Assembly: GCA_021204085.1 (NCBI GenBank)
Contig: JAJPZY010000030.1
Location: forward strand, 1-37,951
DNA length: 37,951 bases
Reading direction: 5' to 3'
Source: Clostridiales bacterium
Lineage (GTDB): Bacteria; Bacillota; Clostridia; Lachnospirales; Lachnospiraceae
Part shown: in pieces, positions 14,345-22,611 of the stretch
Layout of the letters: the number at the start of each line of letters is the position of its first letter
Numbering within the stretch: the first letter of the stretch is position 1
Notes under the pieces: model-generated
The model's input: only the letters and a program-made list of their open reading frames with translations
What the model was told of the DNA's origin: nothing
Databases searched by the model: none
Translations under genes and position numbers: made by a program

Positions 14345-16495
14345 TTAAGCAGCCACTGTATCTTTCTTCAGATACGGGTTCGGTCTTACGATCATGTAAA
14401 TGTACGCCGCAAGCATCACAAGCGCCACAACAAATCCAACCGGATGAATGGTCCCGCTGATTGCGGACCCGATCTGGAATACGATAATGGATACCGTATA
14501 AGCCAGGAAGCACTGATATCCGATCGCCGCCCAGAACCATTTTCTGTTGTTCATCTCTCTCCGGATGGCGCCCATCGCCGCAAAGCACGGAGCACACAGG
14601 AGGTTGAAAATCATAAAGCAGAATGCGGAAAGCGGAGTATATGCCGCCTGCAATGCTGCCCAGATTTCTGCGCCGTCCTCTGCGACTTCGTCAAATCCGC
14701 CGTAGAGAATGCCGAAGGTACCGACAACGTTCTCTTTCGCGATCAGCCCGGTTACCGCTGCCACTGTTGCACGCCAGTTGCCGAATCCCGCCGGGCGGAA
14801 GATGATGCAAACAGCGTTGCCGATCGCCGCCAGAACTGACTGATCCGCGTCCTCTACCATCGCAAATCCCGCGTCTGTCATGCCGAATCCCTGGAGGAAC
14901 CAGATCAGGACAGTTGCTGCCAGAATGATGGTGCCTGCTCTCTTAATGAAGGACCAGCCCCGCTCCCAGGTGGGACGGAGAATTGAGCCGATGGTCGGGA
15001 CATGGTATGCAGGAAGCTCCATAACAAACGGTGTCGGTTCTCCTGCGAAAGGTTTTGTCTTCTTTAACATTATACCAGAAATAACGATTGCCGCAATACC
15101 AATAAAATAAGCAGAGACAGAGACCAGCGCCTGATGTTCCGGGAACATAGCGCCCGCGATCATGGCGATGATCGGCATCTTTGCGCCGCAGGGCATAAAT
15201 GTGGTCGTCATAATGGTCATTTTCCGGTCTTTATCACTCTCGATGGTACGGGAAGCCATGATTCCGGGAACACCGCAGCCGACGCCGATCAGCATCGGAA
15301 TGAAGGACTTTCCGGAAAGACCGAATCTGCGGAAGATTCTGTCAAGGACAAAAGCAACCCGGGCCATATATCCGATCTGTTCCAGAATCGACAGCATCAA
15401 AAACAGCAGCAGCATCTGAGGTACGAAACCGAGAACCGCGCCAACGCCCGCTACAATACCGTCGTTTAAGAGGCCTGCCAGCCACGGCGCCACATCCGCA
15501 GCTTCCAGCGCGTTGCCCAGAGCCACGCAGATGCCGTCGGCAAATACCGTATCATTTACAAAATCAGTCAGCCAGGCTCCCAAAGAGTTCATCGCCACCC
15601 AGAAAATCAGGAACATAACACCCGCAAAAATCGGAAGACCGAGGATACGGTTGGTTACGATCCGGTCAATCCGGTCAGATACGGTCATCTCGTGAAGCGC
15701 AGCCTTTTTCTGAACCGTATTTTCGCAAAGCTTATTGATATAGGAATATCTCTGGTTCGTGATGATGCTTTCCGAGTCGTCGTCCATCTCATTCTCACAC
15801 TCAACGATATGATCCTCGATATGCTTCATCAGATCCGGGGAGAAATTTAACTCCTCCTGAACCTTTGAATCACGTTCAAACAGCTTCATCGCATACCAGC
15901 GGAGATTTTCTTTTGCGACTTTATCCTCAATCGACTCTTCAATATGAGCGATGGCATGCTCCACACTGCCGGTAAAGACATGAACCGGCTCCGCATACTT
16001 TACTTTCTGTGCTGCTTCCACCGCTTTCTCCGCAGCTTCAAATCCGCCCTCACCTTTCAGCGCGCTGATCTCAATGACCGCACAGCCAAGCTGGTCGCCG
16101 ATTTTTTTCACATCAATGACATCGCCGTTCTTCCGTACGATATCCATCATATTTACCGCAATCACAACCGGAATTCCGAGTTCCATCAGCTGCGTCGTCA
16201 GATACAGGTTTCTCTCAAAGTTCGTGCCGTCTACAATATTTAAAATAGCATCCGGGCGCTCATTTACAAGATATGTACGGGAAACGACCTCTTCCAGCGT
16301 GTACGGAGAAAGGGAATAGATACCCGGAAGATCCTGTATGATAACCTCACCCTTATGTCCCTTTAACTTTCCCTCTTTTTTCTCGACGGTAACGCCGGGC
16401 CAGTTGCCCACATACTGGGAGCTGCCGGTCAGCTGATTGAACAGGGTCGTCTTACCGCTGTTCGGATTACCTGCCAGTGCAATTCTGATACTCAT
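14345..16495 (-). CDS. feoB: ferrous iron transporter FeoB
   Basis: A 716-aa inner-membrane Fe(II) importer. The cytosolic G domain has G1 GNPNSGKT (9-16), G3 DLPG (55-58) and G4 NMMD (115-118), followed by a helical GDP-dissociation-inhibitor-like region. The membrane half (~285-716) carries the two Gate motifs with their cysteines, GVGCGVPGIMASR and MPCGAKMPI. Full length for the family. It is preceded by two separate feoA genes and followed by the Cys-rich protein. The whole set reads leftward from one promoter with a DtxR-like operator. Confidence 0.97.
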   Translation of the reverse strand: MSIRIALAGNPNSGKTTLFNQLTGSSQYVGNWPGVTVEKKEGKLKGHKGEVIIQDLPGIYSLSPYTLEEVVSRTYLVNERPDAILNIVDGTNFERNLYLTTQLMELGIPVVIAVNMMDIVRKNGDVIDVKKIGDQLGCAVIEISALKGEGGFEAAEKAVEAAQKVKYAEPVHVFTGSVEHAIAHIEESIEDKVAKENLRWYAMKLFERDSKVQEELNFSPDLMKHIEDHIVECENEMDDDSESIITNQRYSYINKLCENTVQKKAALHEMTVSDRIDRIVTNRILGLPIFAGVMFLIFWVAMNSLGAWLTDFVNDTVFADGICVALGNALEAADVAPWLAGLLNDGIVAGVGAVLGFVPQMLLLFLMLSILEQIGYMARVAFVLDRIFRRFGLSGKSFIPMLIGVGCGVPGIMASRTIESDKDRKMTIMTTTFMPCGAKMPIIAMIAGAMFPEHQALVSVSAYFIGIAAIVISGIMLKKTKPFAGEPTPFVMELPAYHVPTIGSILRPTWERGWSFIKRAGTIILAATVLIWFLQGFGMTDAGFAMVEDADQSVLAAIGNAVCIIFRPAGFGNWRATVAAVTGLIAKENVVGTFGILYGGFDEVAEDGAEIWAALQAAYTPLSAFCFMIFNLLCAPCFAAMGAIRREMNNRKWFWAAIGYQCFLAYTVSIIVFQIGSAISGTIHPVGFVVALVMLAAYIYMIVRPNPYLKKDTVAA

Positions 16496-16552
16496 GAAAA
16501 TCTCCTCTCATCAAATCTCTTTTTCATAACCGATGCGTGTTTTGCCTTACGC

Positions 16553-16774
16553 TTACTCTACCTCTATCTTCTCCGCGTCAGTCTTGCGGATACTTAGCTC
16601 ATATCCGCGGACATTCAGTTCGATCGGATCACCGAGCGGCGCTACCTTCCGCACCATAATCTCGACACCTTTTGTGATTCCCATGTCCATGATGCGTCGC
16701 CTTGTCGGCCCTTCGCCGTGAAGTCTCTTAACCGTTGCCGTACCGTTTACCGGCACATCCTTTAATGTTTTCAT
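16553..16774 (-). CDS. feoA: FeoA domain protein (second copy)
   Basis: 73 aa, SH3-like FeoA fold: RLHGEGPTRRRIMDMGITKG and then the LNVRGYELSIRKTDAEKI ending typical of FeoA. It is thought to bind FeoB and tune its activity. The start is ATG 16774 behind AAAGGAGATTTT, with six extra codons upstream rejected. It lies immediately before feoB. It differs in sequence from the other FeoA at 16848, so the two are diverged paralogues rather than a recent duplication. Confidence 0.92.
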   Translation of the reverse strand: MKTLKDVPVNGTATVKRLHGEGPTRRRIMDMGITKGVEIMVRKVAPLGDPIELNVRGYELSIRKTDAEKIEVE

Positions 16775-16847
16775 AAAATCTCCTTTCCGCAATTACGTGT
16801 CTCATAAATCAGAAACCCGACAGATACGCCGAATCCATCATCCGCGC

Positions 16848-17060
16848 TCAGATCATGATTCGGTTCGCCATCGTCCTGTCGAGCGCGATCCGGCTCTCTT
16901 TTACCTGGATAATCAGATTACCGCCCACCTCGCTGACGACCTTTACAGTTTCTTCCACTACCAGTCCAAGTTCTGCCAGATGCTGTCGGATCTCATCCTT
17001 TCCGGTTATTTTCTTAATCTCGACAATCTCTCCGGTCTTTGCCATAGATAAAGGCATCAT
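16848..17060 (-). CDS. feoA: FeoA domain protein (first copy)
   Basis: 70 aa, FeoA fold: KTGEIVEIKKITGKDEIRQH, LAELGLVVEETV and VKESRIALDRTMANRI. It is the first gene of the iron operon. The start is ATG 17060 (ribosome binding site GGAGGAG, six bases away), after a ~160-base leader. Two FeoA proteins with one FeoB is a common Clostridial layout, and the partners may act as a heteromer on the FeoB G domain. Confidence 0.92.
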   Translation of the reverse strand: MMPLSMAKTGEIVEIKKITGKDEIRQHLAELGLVVEETVKVVSEVGGNLIIQVKESRIALDRTMANRIMI

Positions 17061-17334
17061 TATAATCTCCTCCCGGTTAGTTCCCGACAATTTCTTTTGT
17101 AAAACACTACGTATAATTAGTGGTTTGCAATGTTGTTTGTAAGAAGCTATTTGAAATTAGCTTTGCTCAATATTTTTTATATTGCGCTACATCTTGTTAG
17201 AATTTTCTAACCTTGACAAAAAGGAGTTTATCACCGCTAACGTTTAATGTCAAGGCCTTCCGGATATTTTTTAAAAATATAGTTAATAGGATTTTTATAT
17301 TCTGGCCTTTATAAAAACAAGGTCTTTCCTATGA
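17061..17334 (-). promoter_or_regulatory. feo operon upstream region with promoter and iron-type operator
   Basis: No gene is present. On the minus strand, promoter TTGACA (17248-17253), a 17-base spacer and TAAACT (17225-17230). Just past the expected start lies the inverted repeat GTTAGAATTTTCTAAC (17196-17211, 7 of 8 bases symmetric). Its TTAG...CTAA form is like sites for DtxR/IdeR/MntR-type regulators, and its position suits repression. The operator assignment is inference. Confidence 0.65.
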
Positions 17335-17372
17335 AACAAAAAAATTCCCCGTATGCCAACCATACAGGGAAT
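17335..17372 (-). terminator. terminator of the trkA-trkH-pdxY-radical SAM operon
   Basis: Stem arms at 17344-17354 and 17361-17372 (ATTCCC-GTATG with CATAC-GGGAAT, one mismatch) around a short loop. On the minus strand a run of seven T follows. Confidence 0.85.
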
Positions 17373-17402
17373 AAAACATTCTATTTCACAACTCAGGTAA
17401 GA

Positions 17403-18008
17403 CTATTCCGCCCACGGCCGAATCCGGTAAGTGACTCCGATGCTGTCACAGATTCTCTGACACTCCGCTTCCTCCTCGTGTGTGATAGTAGTATCTACCG
17501 TAGATAAGATCACCTGAGGCACATGCTGTTTGCTGCGTTTTGCAAAATCCAACATCGCCTCAAAGGAACCGGCGCCAAATTTGCTGCGCACCAACTCCTG
17601 ATAACGCTCCGCGTTCGGCGTATTCAGGCTGATGGAAACCACATCAATCAGGCCTTCAAACTCCGGTGTGATATCGCGTTCCCAGATCAGGTTGCCCATT
17701 CCGTTCGTATTTATCCGAATCTTTGTCCCAAACGTCTTCTTCACGTATTTTGCCACCTCAAGCAGCACCGGCAATGCTTCCGTCGGTTCGCCAAAACCGC
17801 AGAAAACAAATTCCTCGAACCGGCTCATATCAAATTTATCAAAAGCAGCGATCACTTCCTCAAGAGAAGGCTCCCGCTCCAGCCAGAGGCTGTCCGACTC
17901 TCCCACGCAGTCCATCGTCTGCCGCAGGCAGAACACGCACGCGCAGGGACATTTGTTTGTCAGATTCGCATATAAACCGTTGTGTACCTTGTATAAAATT
18001 TCCATCAT
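17403..18008 (-). CDS. radical SAM protein, TatD-associated type
   Basis: A 201-aa short radical SAM enzyme. The cluster motif is CPCACVFC, whose CxxxCxxC cysteines bind a 4Fe-4S cluster and SAM. FCGFGEPTEALPVLLE matches the SAM-binding GGEP-like block, and INTNGMGN follows. The family is small and usually sits beside tatD; here it lies downstream of a pyridoxamine kinase instead. Its reaction is unknown. The start is ATG 18008 behind GGAGG. It is the last gene of a leftward unit that ends at the terminator around 17350. Confidence 0.85.
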   Translation of the reverse strand: MMEILYKVHNGLYANLTNKCPCACVFCLRQTMDCVGESDSLWLEREPSLEEVIAAFDKFDMSRFEEFVFCGFGEPTEALPVLLEVAKYVKKTFGTKIRINTNGMGNLIWERDITPEFEGLIDVVSISLNTPNAERYQELVRSKFGAGSFEAMLDFAKRSKQHVPQVILSTVDTTITHEEEAECQRICDSIGVTYRIRPWAE

Positions 18009-18021
18009 TTCAAAAGCCTCC

Positions 18022-18873
18022 TTACTCTTTTTGTTTTACCAGCCGCGCCAGATGCTCCTCAAAACATACGCCGTCCGTCAGCGGGATATCCTTCTCAATA
18101 GAAGTGATGATTGACCGCTTGATGAACCCCGACGCGCGCTTTACGGAATCCCCAAACGGAACGCCGTTCACCGCATCCGCCGCCAGAATCGCTGCAAAGA
18201 TATCTCCGGTTCCGGAGCGGGAAGTCCCGACTCTGTGGGTCCTCCGCACTTTGACCTCATTTCCCTTCTCATAGCACAGATTTGCCACGAAATCGCCCTG
18301 CGGGATGCCGGTAACCACGATCTTTTCCGGTCCCATTGCGCTTAACTTTTCCGCCATGGCCGTGATTTCCGCAACCCTCCATTTCTCCTTATAGGGCGTA
18401 TCCGTCAGAATACAGGCCTCCGTCAGATTCGGGGTTAAAATATCTGCATACTGCACCAGCTGACGCATCTTCCGGCACATCTCCATCGTATATGTTGCAT
18501 ACGGTTTCCCGTAGTCGCCCATAACCGGATCAACGAGAACAATAGTTTTCTCCCCGGTAAACTTCCGGAGAAACTTCTCCACCAGCTCAATCTGCTTCAC
18601 AGAACCGAGAAAACCGGTACAGATCCCGTCAAACTGAAGATCCAGCTTCTTCCACTCCGTCATATATGGTTCCATTTTGTCTGTATAGTCATCAAAAAAG
18701 TAACTTTCAAAACCTGTATGATCGGAAAAAATCGCCGTCGGAAGCGGGCAGCACTGAATCCTCATCACGGAGATGATCGGCAGCGCCACCGCAATAGAGC
18801 AGCGTCCAAAGCCGGAAAAATCATTAACTACGGCAATTTTCTTCTGATTATTATGTGATTCCATATCTTTCAT
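18022..18873 (-). CDS. pdxY: pyridoxamine/pyridoxal kinase (PdxY/PdxK-like)
   Basis: A 283-aa ribokinase-fold kinase that phosphorylates B6 vitamers to make pyridoxal 5'-phosphate precursors. Early VNDFSGFGRCSIAVALPIIS is the substrate-binding region, LVDPVMGDYGK sits in the middle, and GTSRSGTGDIFAAILAA is the anion-hole motif with the catalytic Asp. Normal length. The start may be ATG 18873 or ATG 18864, and the latter has AGGA at better spacing. It lies 19 bases after trkH and 13 bases before the radical SAM gene, so all probably share a message. No metabolic link to potassium uptake is obvious. Confidence 0.9.
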   Translation of the reverse strand: MKDMESHNNQKKIAVVNDFSGFGRCSIAVALPIISVMRIQCCPLPTAIFSDHTGFESYFFDDYTDKMEPYMTEWKKLDLQFDGICTGFLGSVKQIELVEKFLRKFTGEKTIVLVDPVMGDYGKPYATYTMEMCRKMRQLVQYADILTPNLTEACILTDTPYKEKWRVAEITAMAEKLSAMGPEKIVVTGIPQGDFVANLCYEKGNEVKVRRTHRVGTSRSGTGDIFAAILAADAVNGVPFGDSVKRASGFIKRSIITSIEKDIPLTDGVCFEEHLARLVKQKE

Positions 18874-18892
18874 TCCTGTATTACTCTTCTTA

Positions 18893-20350
18893 TCAATACT
18901 TCTTTTTCCGCATCGCGCCCTTCCATGTCGGCGGATAAACCAGAATCAGCAGCGGGAACAGCTCTAATCTGCCGGCCAGCATATCAAAAATCAGCACATA
19001 TTTACTGAAATTTGAGAAAAAAGAATAGGTCGCCGTCGGACCCACCAGATTCAGACCGGGTCCGATATTGTTAATCGTAGCCGCAACAGCTGTAAAGTTT
19101 GTTATAAAATCCACGCCCTCCAGAGACAGGCAGAACATGGATATGACGTACAGCGCGGCAAACGTGAGCAGATAGACATGAACCCCGCGGATCACACCCT
19201 CATCCACGGTCTTTCCATCCATCTTTACCTTATTTACACTCTTCGGAAACAGATACGTTTTCAGTTCGCGGAGAATGGTTTTTACCATAATGATAATACG
19301 GGAAACTTTCAGTCCGCCGCCCGTACTCCCCGCGCAGGCACCGAAAAACATCAGCAGCACCAGAAGAAAGCGGGATGTCTCCGGCCACAGGTCAAAATCC
19401 ACTGTTGCAAAACCGGTCGTCGTAATAATGGATGCGACCTGGAATGCCGCCGTCCGCACATTTTCCTCAAACGAAACCAGCGTATCATAAATGTTTGCCG
19501 TGATAACCGCAGTCGCTCCGATTACAATCACAAGATACCATCGGACTTCTTCCATATGAACTGCCTGCCGCCATTTTTTTAGCAGTATAAGATAATATGC
19601 GCTGAAATTAACGCCGAATGCCAGCATAAAAATAGTGGTAACCCACTGCAGATATGGAGAGTAGCTTGCCATACTGTCAGCCTTTACTCCGAATCCGCCG
19701 GTGCCGGCCGTACCGAAAGCGGTCGTTATCGCATCAAAAAACGGCATTTTCCCAGCCATCAGAAGCACAAGCATCAACACCGTCAGCCCGATGTAGATCT
19801 GATATGAGATTCTGGCGGACCGCATCACCTTCGGAACCATCTTGGAAACGGAAGGACCCGTACTCTCCGCCCGCATCAGATTCATGTTCGACCCGCCGCT
19901 CATCCGGATCACGGCAAGGAGAAATACCAGAACTCCCATGCCTCCCATCCAGTGGGTAAAACTCCGCCAGAACAGCATGCAGTGCGACAGAGCTTCCACA
20001 TCATCCAGAATCGTCGCCCCGGTCGTTGTAAATCCGGAAACCGTCTCAAAAAATGCATCGGTAAATGAAGGAATCTCCCCGCTGATGAAAAAGGGAAGAC
20101 ATCCCACAAGACTGATCAGGATCCAGCTTGCAGCCGTCGCCACACAACCCTCACGCATATAAAAAACCGTGCTCTGCGGTTTTTTCCGGACGATCAGATA
20201 GCCCACAGCCGCACTGCAAAGACTGATCACCAGAAAAATCCAGGTACAGGGCTCCCGGTAAATAAGTCCCACGACCCAGGGCAGGAGCATAAAAGCTCCT
20301 ACTATGACTAATATCCATCCGAGTATATATCGAATAATTGATTTATTCAT
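18893..20350 (-). CDS. trkH: Trk/Ktr-type potassium transporter membrane subunit
   Basis: 485 aa with four pore-loop repeats of the SKT superfamily. The selectivity loops read SGFTTTGATIL, GTAGTGGFGV, ITTTGFATVD and INNIGPGLNL; each carries the conserved glycine that lines the K+ filter. About ten membrane helices. Length and the two extra N-terminal helices fit TrkH better than KtrB. It lies 20 bases downstream of trkA, its NAD/ATP-sensing gate subunit. It drives K+ uptake coupled to Na+ or H+ gradients. Confidence 0.94.
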   Translation of the reverse strand: MNKSIIRYILGWILVIVGAFMLLPWVVGLIYREPCTWIFLVISLCSAAVGYLIVRKKPQSTVFYMREGCVATAASWILISLVGCLPFFISGEIPSFTDAFFETVSGFTTTGATILDDVEALSHCMLFWRSFTHWMGGMGVLVFLLAVIRMSGGSNMNLMRAESTGPSVSKMVPKVMRSARISYQIYIGLTVLMLVLLMAGKMPFFDAITTAFGTAGTGGFGVKADSMASYSPYLQWVTTIFMLAFGVNFSAYYLILLKKWRQAVHMEEVRWYLVIVIGATAVITANIYDTLVSFEENVRTAAFQVASIITTTGFATVDFDLWPETSRFLLVLLMFFGACAGSTGGGLKVSRIIIMVKTILRELKTYLFPKSVNKVKMDGKTVDEGVIRGVHVYLLTFAALYVISMFCLSLEGVDFITNFTAVAATINNIGPGLNLVGPTATYSFFSNFSKYVLIFDMLAGRLELFPLLILVYPPTWKGAMRKKKY

Positions 20351-20370
20351 GATTGCGCCATCTCCCGTCC

Positions 20371-21783
20371 CTACTGCAGAGCATCATCAATACAGTCAAT
20401 ACCCGTGTGCGTCGTCACCAGGATTACCGTATCACCGGGCTGGATGATATCATGGCCGCGCGGAATAATAATCTTCCCCCTGCGGTTAATGCAGGTGATC
20501 AGCATCTGATCCTTCAGGCGCAGATCTGCCAGCGGTATACCCGTCACCCCGGACTCCTCCGTCACCAGGAACTCAATCGCCTCCATCCGGTCGCTGAACA
20601 ACTGCACCAGCGTTTCAATATCGCCGTGCATCTGGGCGGTCTTTGTGCGCACATAGGCCACAATTGCTTCAGATGTGATATACTGCGGATAAACCACGCT
20701 GCCAAGATCCAGACTGTCGATCACACTGCGGTAGGTAGCCCGACTCACCTTCGTCACCAGCTTCGCGTTGGATACCTCCCTCGCGTGAAGCGTCATAAAA
20801 ATATTTCCCTCATCAAAACCGGTCATCGCCACGACCGCCTGTGCCGTCTCAATCCCGGCTTCTCCCAGCAACTCTTCATTGCCGGCGTCGCCGTTAATCA
20901 CGATCGCATGTGTAAGCAATCGGCTTAAAACCTCACAGCGCTGCTCATCCTGCTCTATAATCTTCACGGTAATCCCCGCCTCAAGCAGGAGACGCGCCAG
21001 ATAATAGGAACTGCGGCCACCGCCCAGCAGGATGGCATCCCGCACCTGATGCGTCTGAAATCCGATATCCCGCAGGAAACTCCTTCCCTTACGGAACTGT
21101 GCGATAAACGCAATGACATCTCCGCCCTGAAGGACAAACGAGCCGTCCGGGATGACGACTTCCCCGTCGCGCTCCACCGCGCAGATCAGGACATCGCTTA
21201 AGTGCCCGGTGCCGAGCTCCATAATCTTTTTCCCGGTCAGTACATTCCCCTCCGGCAGTTTCACACGGATCATATCCGCCTGTCCGCCGGCAAACGTATT
21301 TACGGAAAGTGCGGTCGGCATAAACAAAATTCTGGCGATCGCATATGCTGTCTGCAGATCCGGATTAATGATCATCGCCAGCCCCAGCTTTTCCTTCAGG
21401 TAATCTGCCTCTTCAATATAATCCGGCGTCCGCACGCGGGCAATCACATCACACTTCGCCGCACGCTTGGCCACCACGCAGCAAAGGAGGTTCAGCTCAT
21501 CTGAGTCCGTGACCGCGATAAGAATATCGGCCTCTTCCACACCGGCCTCTCTCTGCGTCGCAAAGCTGGCGCCGTTGCCCACCACGCCGGAGATATCATA
21601 CCGGTCCGTGAGCTGCTGAATCCGCGACGGCCGCTGATCAATGACAGTAATCTCATGATCATCCGCGATCAGCCGCGATACCAGTGTACTTCCTATCTTG
21701 CCGCAGCCCACGATAATAATATGAAGCCCTTTGGCTTTCCGCTGCTTTTTTCCCACACCCATGACGCGCATATTCTTTCCCAT
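20371..21783 (-). CDS. trkA: Trk potassium uptake regulatory subunit TrkA
   Basis: A 470-aa cytosolic ring subunit with two tandem RCK units. The first Rossmann half starts at IIIVGCGKIGSTLV with the acidic ITVIDQ turn; TrkA_C 1 covers ~160-240. The second Rossmann half starts ILLGGGRSSYYLA, and TrkA_C 2 lies at the end (IPRGHDIIQPGDTVILV). The second nucleotide site has GGGRSS in place of a full GxGxxG. The start is ATG 21783 behind GGAGGG. It is first in the operon, with a leader holding a 26-27-base direct repeat. Confidence 0.95.
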   Translation of the reverse strand: MGKNMRVMGVGKKQRKAKGLHIIIVGCGKIGSTLVSRLIADDHEITVIDQRPSRIQQLTDRYDISGVVGNGASFATQREAGVEEADILIAVTDSDELNLLCCVVAKRAAKCDVIARVRTPDYIEEADYLKEKLGLAMIINPDLQTAYAIARILFMPTALSVNTFAGGQADMIRVKLPEGNVLTGKKIMELGTGHLSDVLICAVERDGEVVIPDGSFVLQGGDVIAFIAQFRKGRSFLRDIGFQTHQVRDAILLGGGRSSYYLARLLLEAGITVKIIEQDEQRCEVLSRLLTHAIVINGDAGNEELLGEAGIETAQAVVAMTGFDEGNIFMTLHAREVSNAKLVTKVSRATYRSVIDSLDLGSVVYPQYITSEAIVAYVRTKTAQMHGDIETLVQLFSDRMEAIEFLVTEESGVTGIPLADLRLKDQMLITCINRRGKIIIPRGHDIIQPGDTVILVTTHTGIDCIDDALQ

Positions 21784-21808
21784 GAGTTTATTCCCTCCAT
21801 GGAGTTTC

Positions 21809-21834
21809 TTATAACTTTTTACCCTCGCTTCATT
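21809..21834. repeat. trkA leader direct repeat, copy 1
   Basis: 26 bases repeated almost exactly at 21869-21895, 60 bases further on (one A/G change and one added C). On the trkA strand each copy begins ATGAAGCGAGGG followed by a stop codon. Between the copies lies an inverted GATGAAGCG that pairs with copy 1 to form a hairpin. Confidence 0.8.
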
Positions 21835-21868
21835 TTTGTTATGATGAAGCGCCGGATTGCCATTTTAG

Positions 21869-21895
21869 TTATGACTTTTTCACCCTCGCTTCATT
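21869..21895. repeat. trkA leader direct repeat, copy 2
   Basis: The promoter-proximal copy. Its outer end overlaps the -10 box TATAAT, so the repeat spans the transcription start. Confidence 0.8.
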
Positions 21896-21921
21896 ATATA
21901 TCTTTCCGTAAAAAAAAGCAA
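21893..21921 (-). promoter_or_regulatory. trkA operon promoter
   Basis: On the minus strand TTGCTT (21916-21921), a 17-base spacer and a perfect TATAAT (21893-21898), ~110 bases before the trkA start. Confidence 0.65.
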
Positions 21922-21953
21922 CAAAAAAACAGCCGATGGGGTGTCAGGCTGTT
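21911..21953 (-). terminator. intrinsic terminator upstream of trkA
   Basis: On the minus strand AACAGCC (21947-21953) pairs with GGCTGTT (21928-21934), followed by a T7 run and more T. No gene feeds it, so it either stops stray transcription or works as an attenuator in a longer trkA leader. Confidence 0.6.
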
Positions 21954-22246
21954 CTTTTCTAAAGAGAAGGTATTTTGCTATGGGGTAGCAAAAAAAGATA
22001 TAATGTATTGGGGGTTTTTACGTTATTATATTAACAAACTTTTTGATGTAAGTGTGCACAAATTTTCACTTATTTTTCACGCCTTTTTGTCATATTATAC
22101 ATCCGTTTTTTTCCACTTGTTAATTTTTTGTCAGTATATTTGTCAAAAAGCAATTCTCTTTTTTAAATTTTAGATTTTATTTATATTTTAAGTATTTTCT
22201 TTTTAGATTCCTTTCTTTCAAGTTTTATAGTTCTGACATAATTTGC

Positions 22247-22345
22247 TCATATTTCCTGTGTAGGATAAGAATCACAGAAGCAAATACGAAATATTCCTTT
22301 TGACAATCCATCGGAATCATTGATTCCATGGAAGTACATTTTCAT
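22247..22345 (-). CDS. possible 32-aa peptide (weak)
   Basis: ATG 22345 to TGA 22247 with GGGAG nine bases upstream. It reads MKMYFHGINDSDGLSKG and then a hydrophobic, two-Cys stretch. No family is recognised and no promoter was seen. It lies just downstream of a strong terminator on the same strand, which argues against expression. Kept only because the ribosome binding site is good. Confidence 0.2.
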   Translation of the reverse strand: MKMYFHGINDSDGLSKGIFRICFCDSYPTQEI

Positions 22346-22364
22346 AACTCAAATCTCCCTATGT

Positions 22365-22394
22365 AAAAACAGCAGCATTTTGGCTGCTGTTTTT
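22365..22394. terminator. strong bidirectional terminator in intergenic region
   Basis: Perfect 12-bp stem AAAAACAGCAGC (22365-22376) with GCTGCTGTTTTT (22383-22394) and a 6-base loop. No flanking gene obviously uses it, which suggests an unannotated short transcript nearby or a lost gene. Confidence 0.8.
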
Positions 22395-22426
22395 ATTTGC
22401 ATTTTTCAGGGAAGTTTTAAATATTG

Positions 22427-22484
22427 TAACTATTCAGAACCAGGCTCGAAAATGCTGTGGGTCTGCCCCGGTTCTGAACAATCA
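22427..22484. repeat. palindromic repeat, short copy, left of marR
   Basis: TTCAGAACC (22433-22441) pairs with GGTTCTGAA (22470-22478), with outer TTGT/ACAA. The stretch AGAACCAGGCTCGAAAATGC recurs, split and inverted, in the larger element at 26738-26878 on the far side of the MarR-ABC pair. Confidence 0.7.
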
Positions 22485-22522
22485 CAAAATATTAAAGGAA
22501 TCTAAAATCAGCGCTGCCTTCC

Positions 22523-22550
22523 TTGACTTTTATGTTCTCTGCGTTATAAT
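22523..22550 (+). promoter_or_regulatory. marR-exporter promoter
   Basis: TTGACT (22523-22528), a 16-base spacer and TATAAT (22545-22550). The likely start lies directly before the inverted repeat at 22566. Confidence 0.8.
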
Positions 22551-22565
22551 CGTTTAATATCAAAC

Positions 22566-22581
22566 AGTTTAAAATTAAACT
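22566..22581 (+). promoter_or_regulatory. putative MarR operator
   Basis: Inverted repeat AGTTTAAAATTAAACT (7 of 8 bases symmetric) sits just after the -10 box and before the marR ribosome binding site. A MarR dimer bound here would block its own operon. Inferred from position and symmetry. Confidence 0.5.
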
Positions 22582-22611
22582 TTTTTTGCAAACAAAGAAA
22601 CGGAGGTGCGC

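Larger units (their letters stand above)
21784..22611. other. 830-base AT-rich intergenic region
   Basis: No convincing full gene. It holds, left to right: the trkA leader repeats and promoter, a terminator-like hairpin (21911-21953), a hairpin TTTTGCTA/TAGCAAAA (21974-21994), ~250 bases of plain AT-rich sequence, a possible 32-aa frame on the minus strand, a strong terminator (22365-22394), a palindromic repeat (22427-22484), and the marR promoter and operator. It is visibly more AT-rich than the flanking genes. Confidence 0.7.

Noticed and set aside
21784-22250. Possible c-di-AMP (ydaO-type) riboswitch upstream of trkA
   Set aside because: Potassium genes in Firmicutes often have one, but I could not find the conserved aptamer blocks; the sequence is mostly plain AT-rich.
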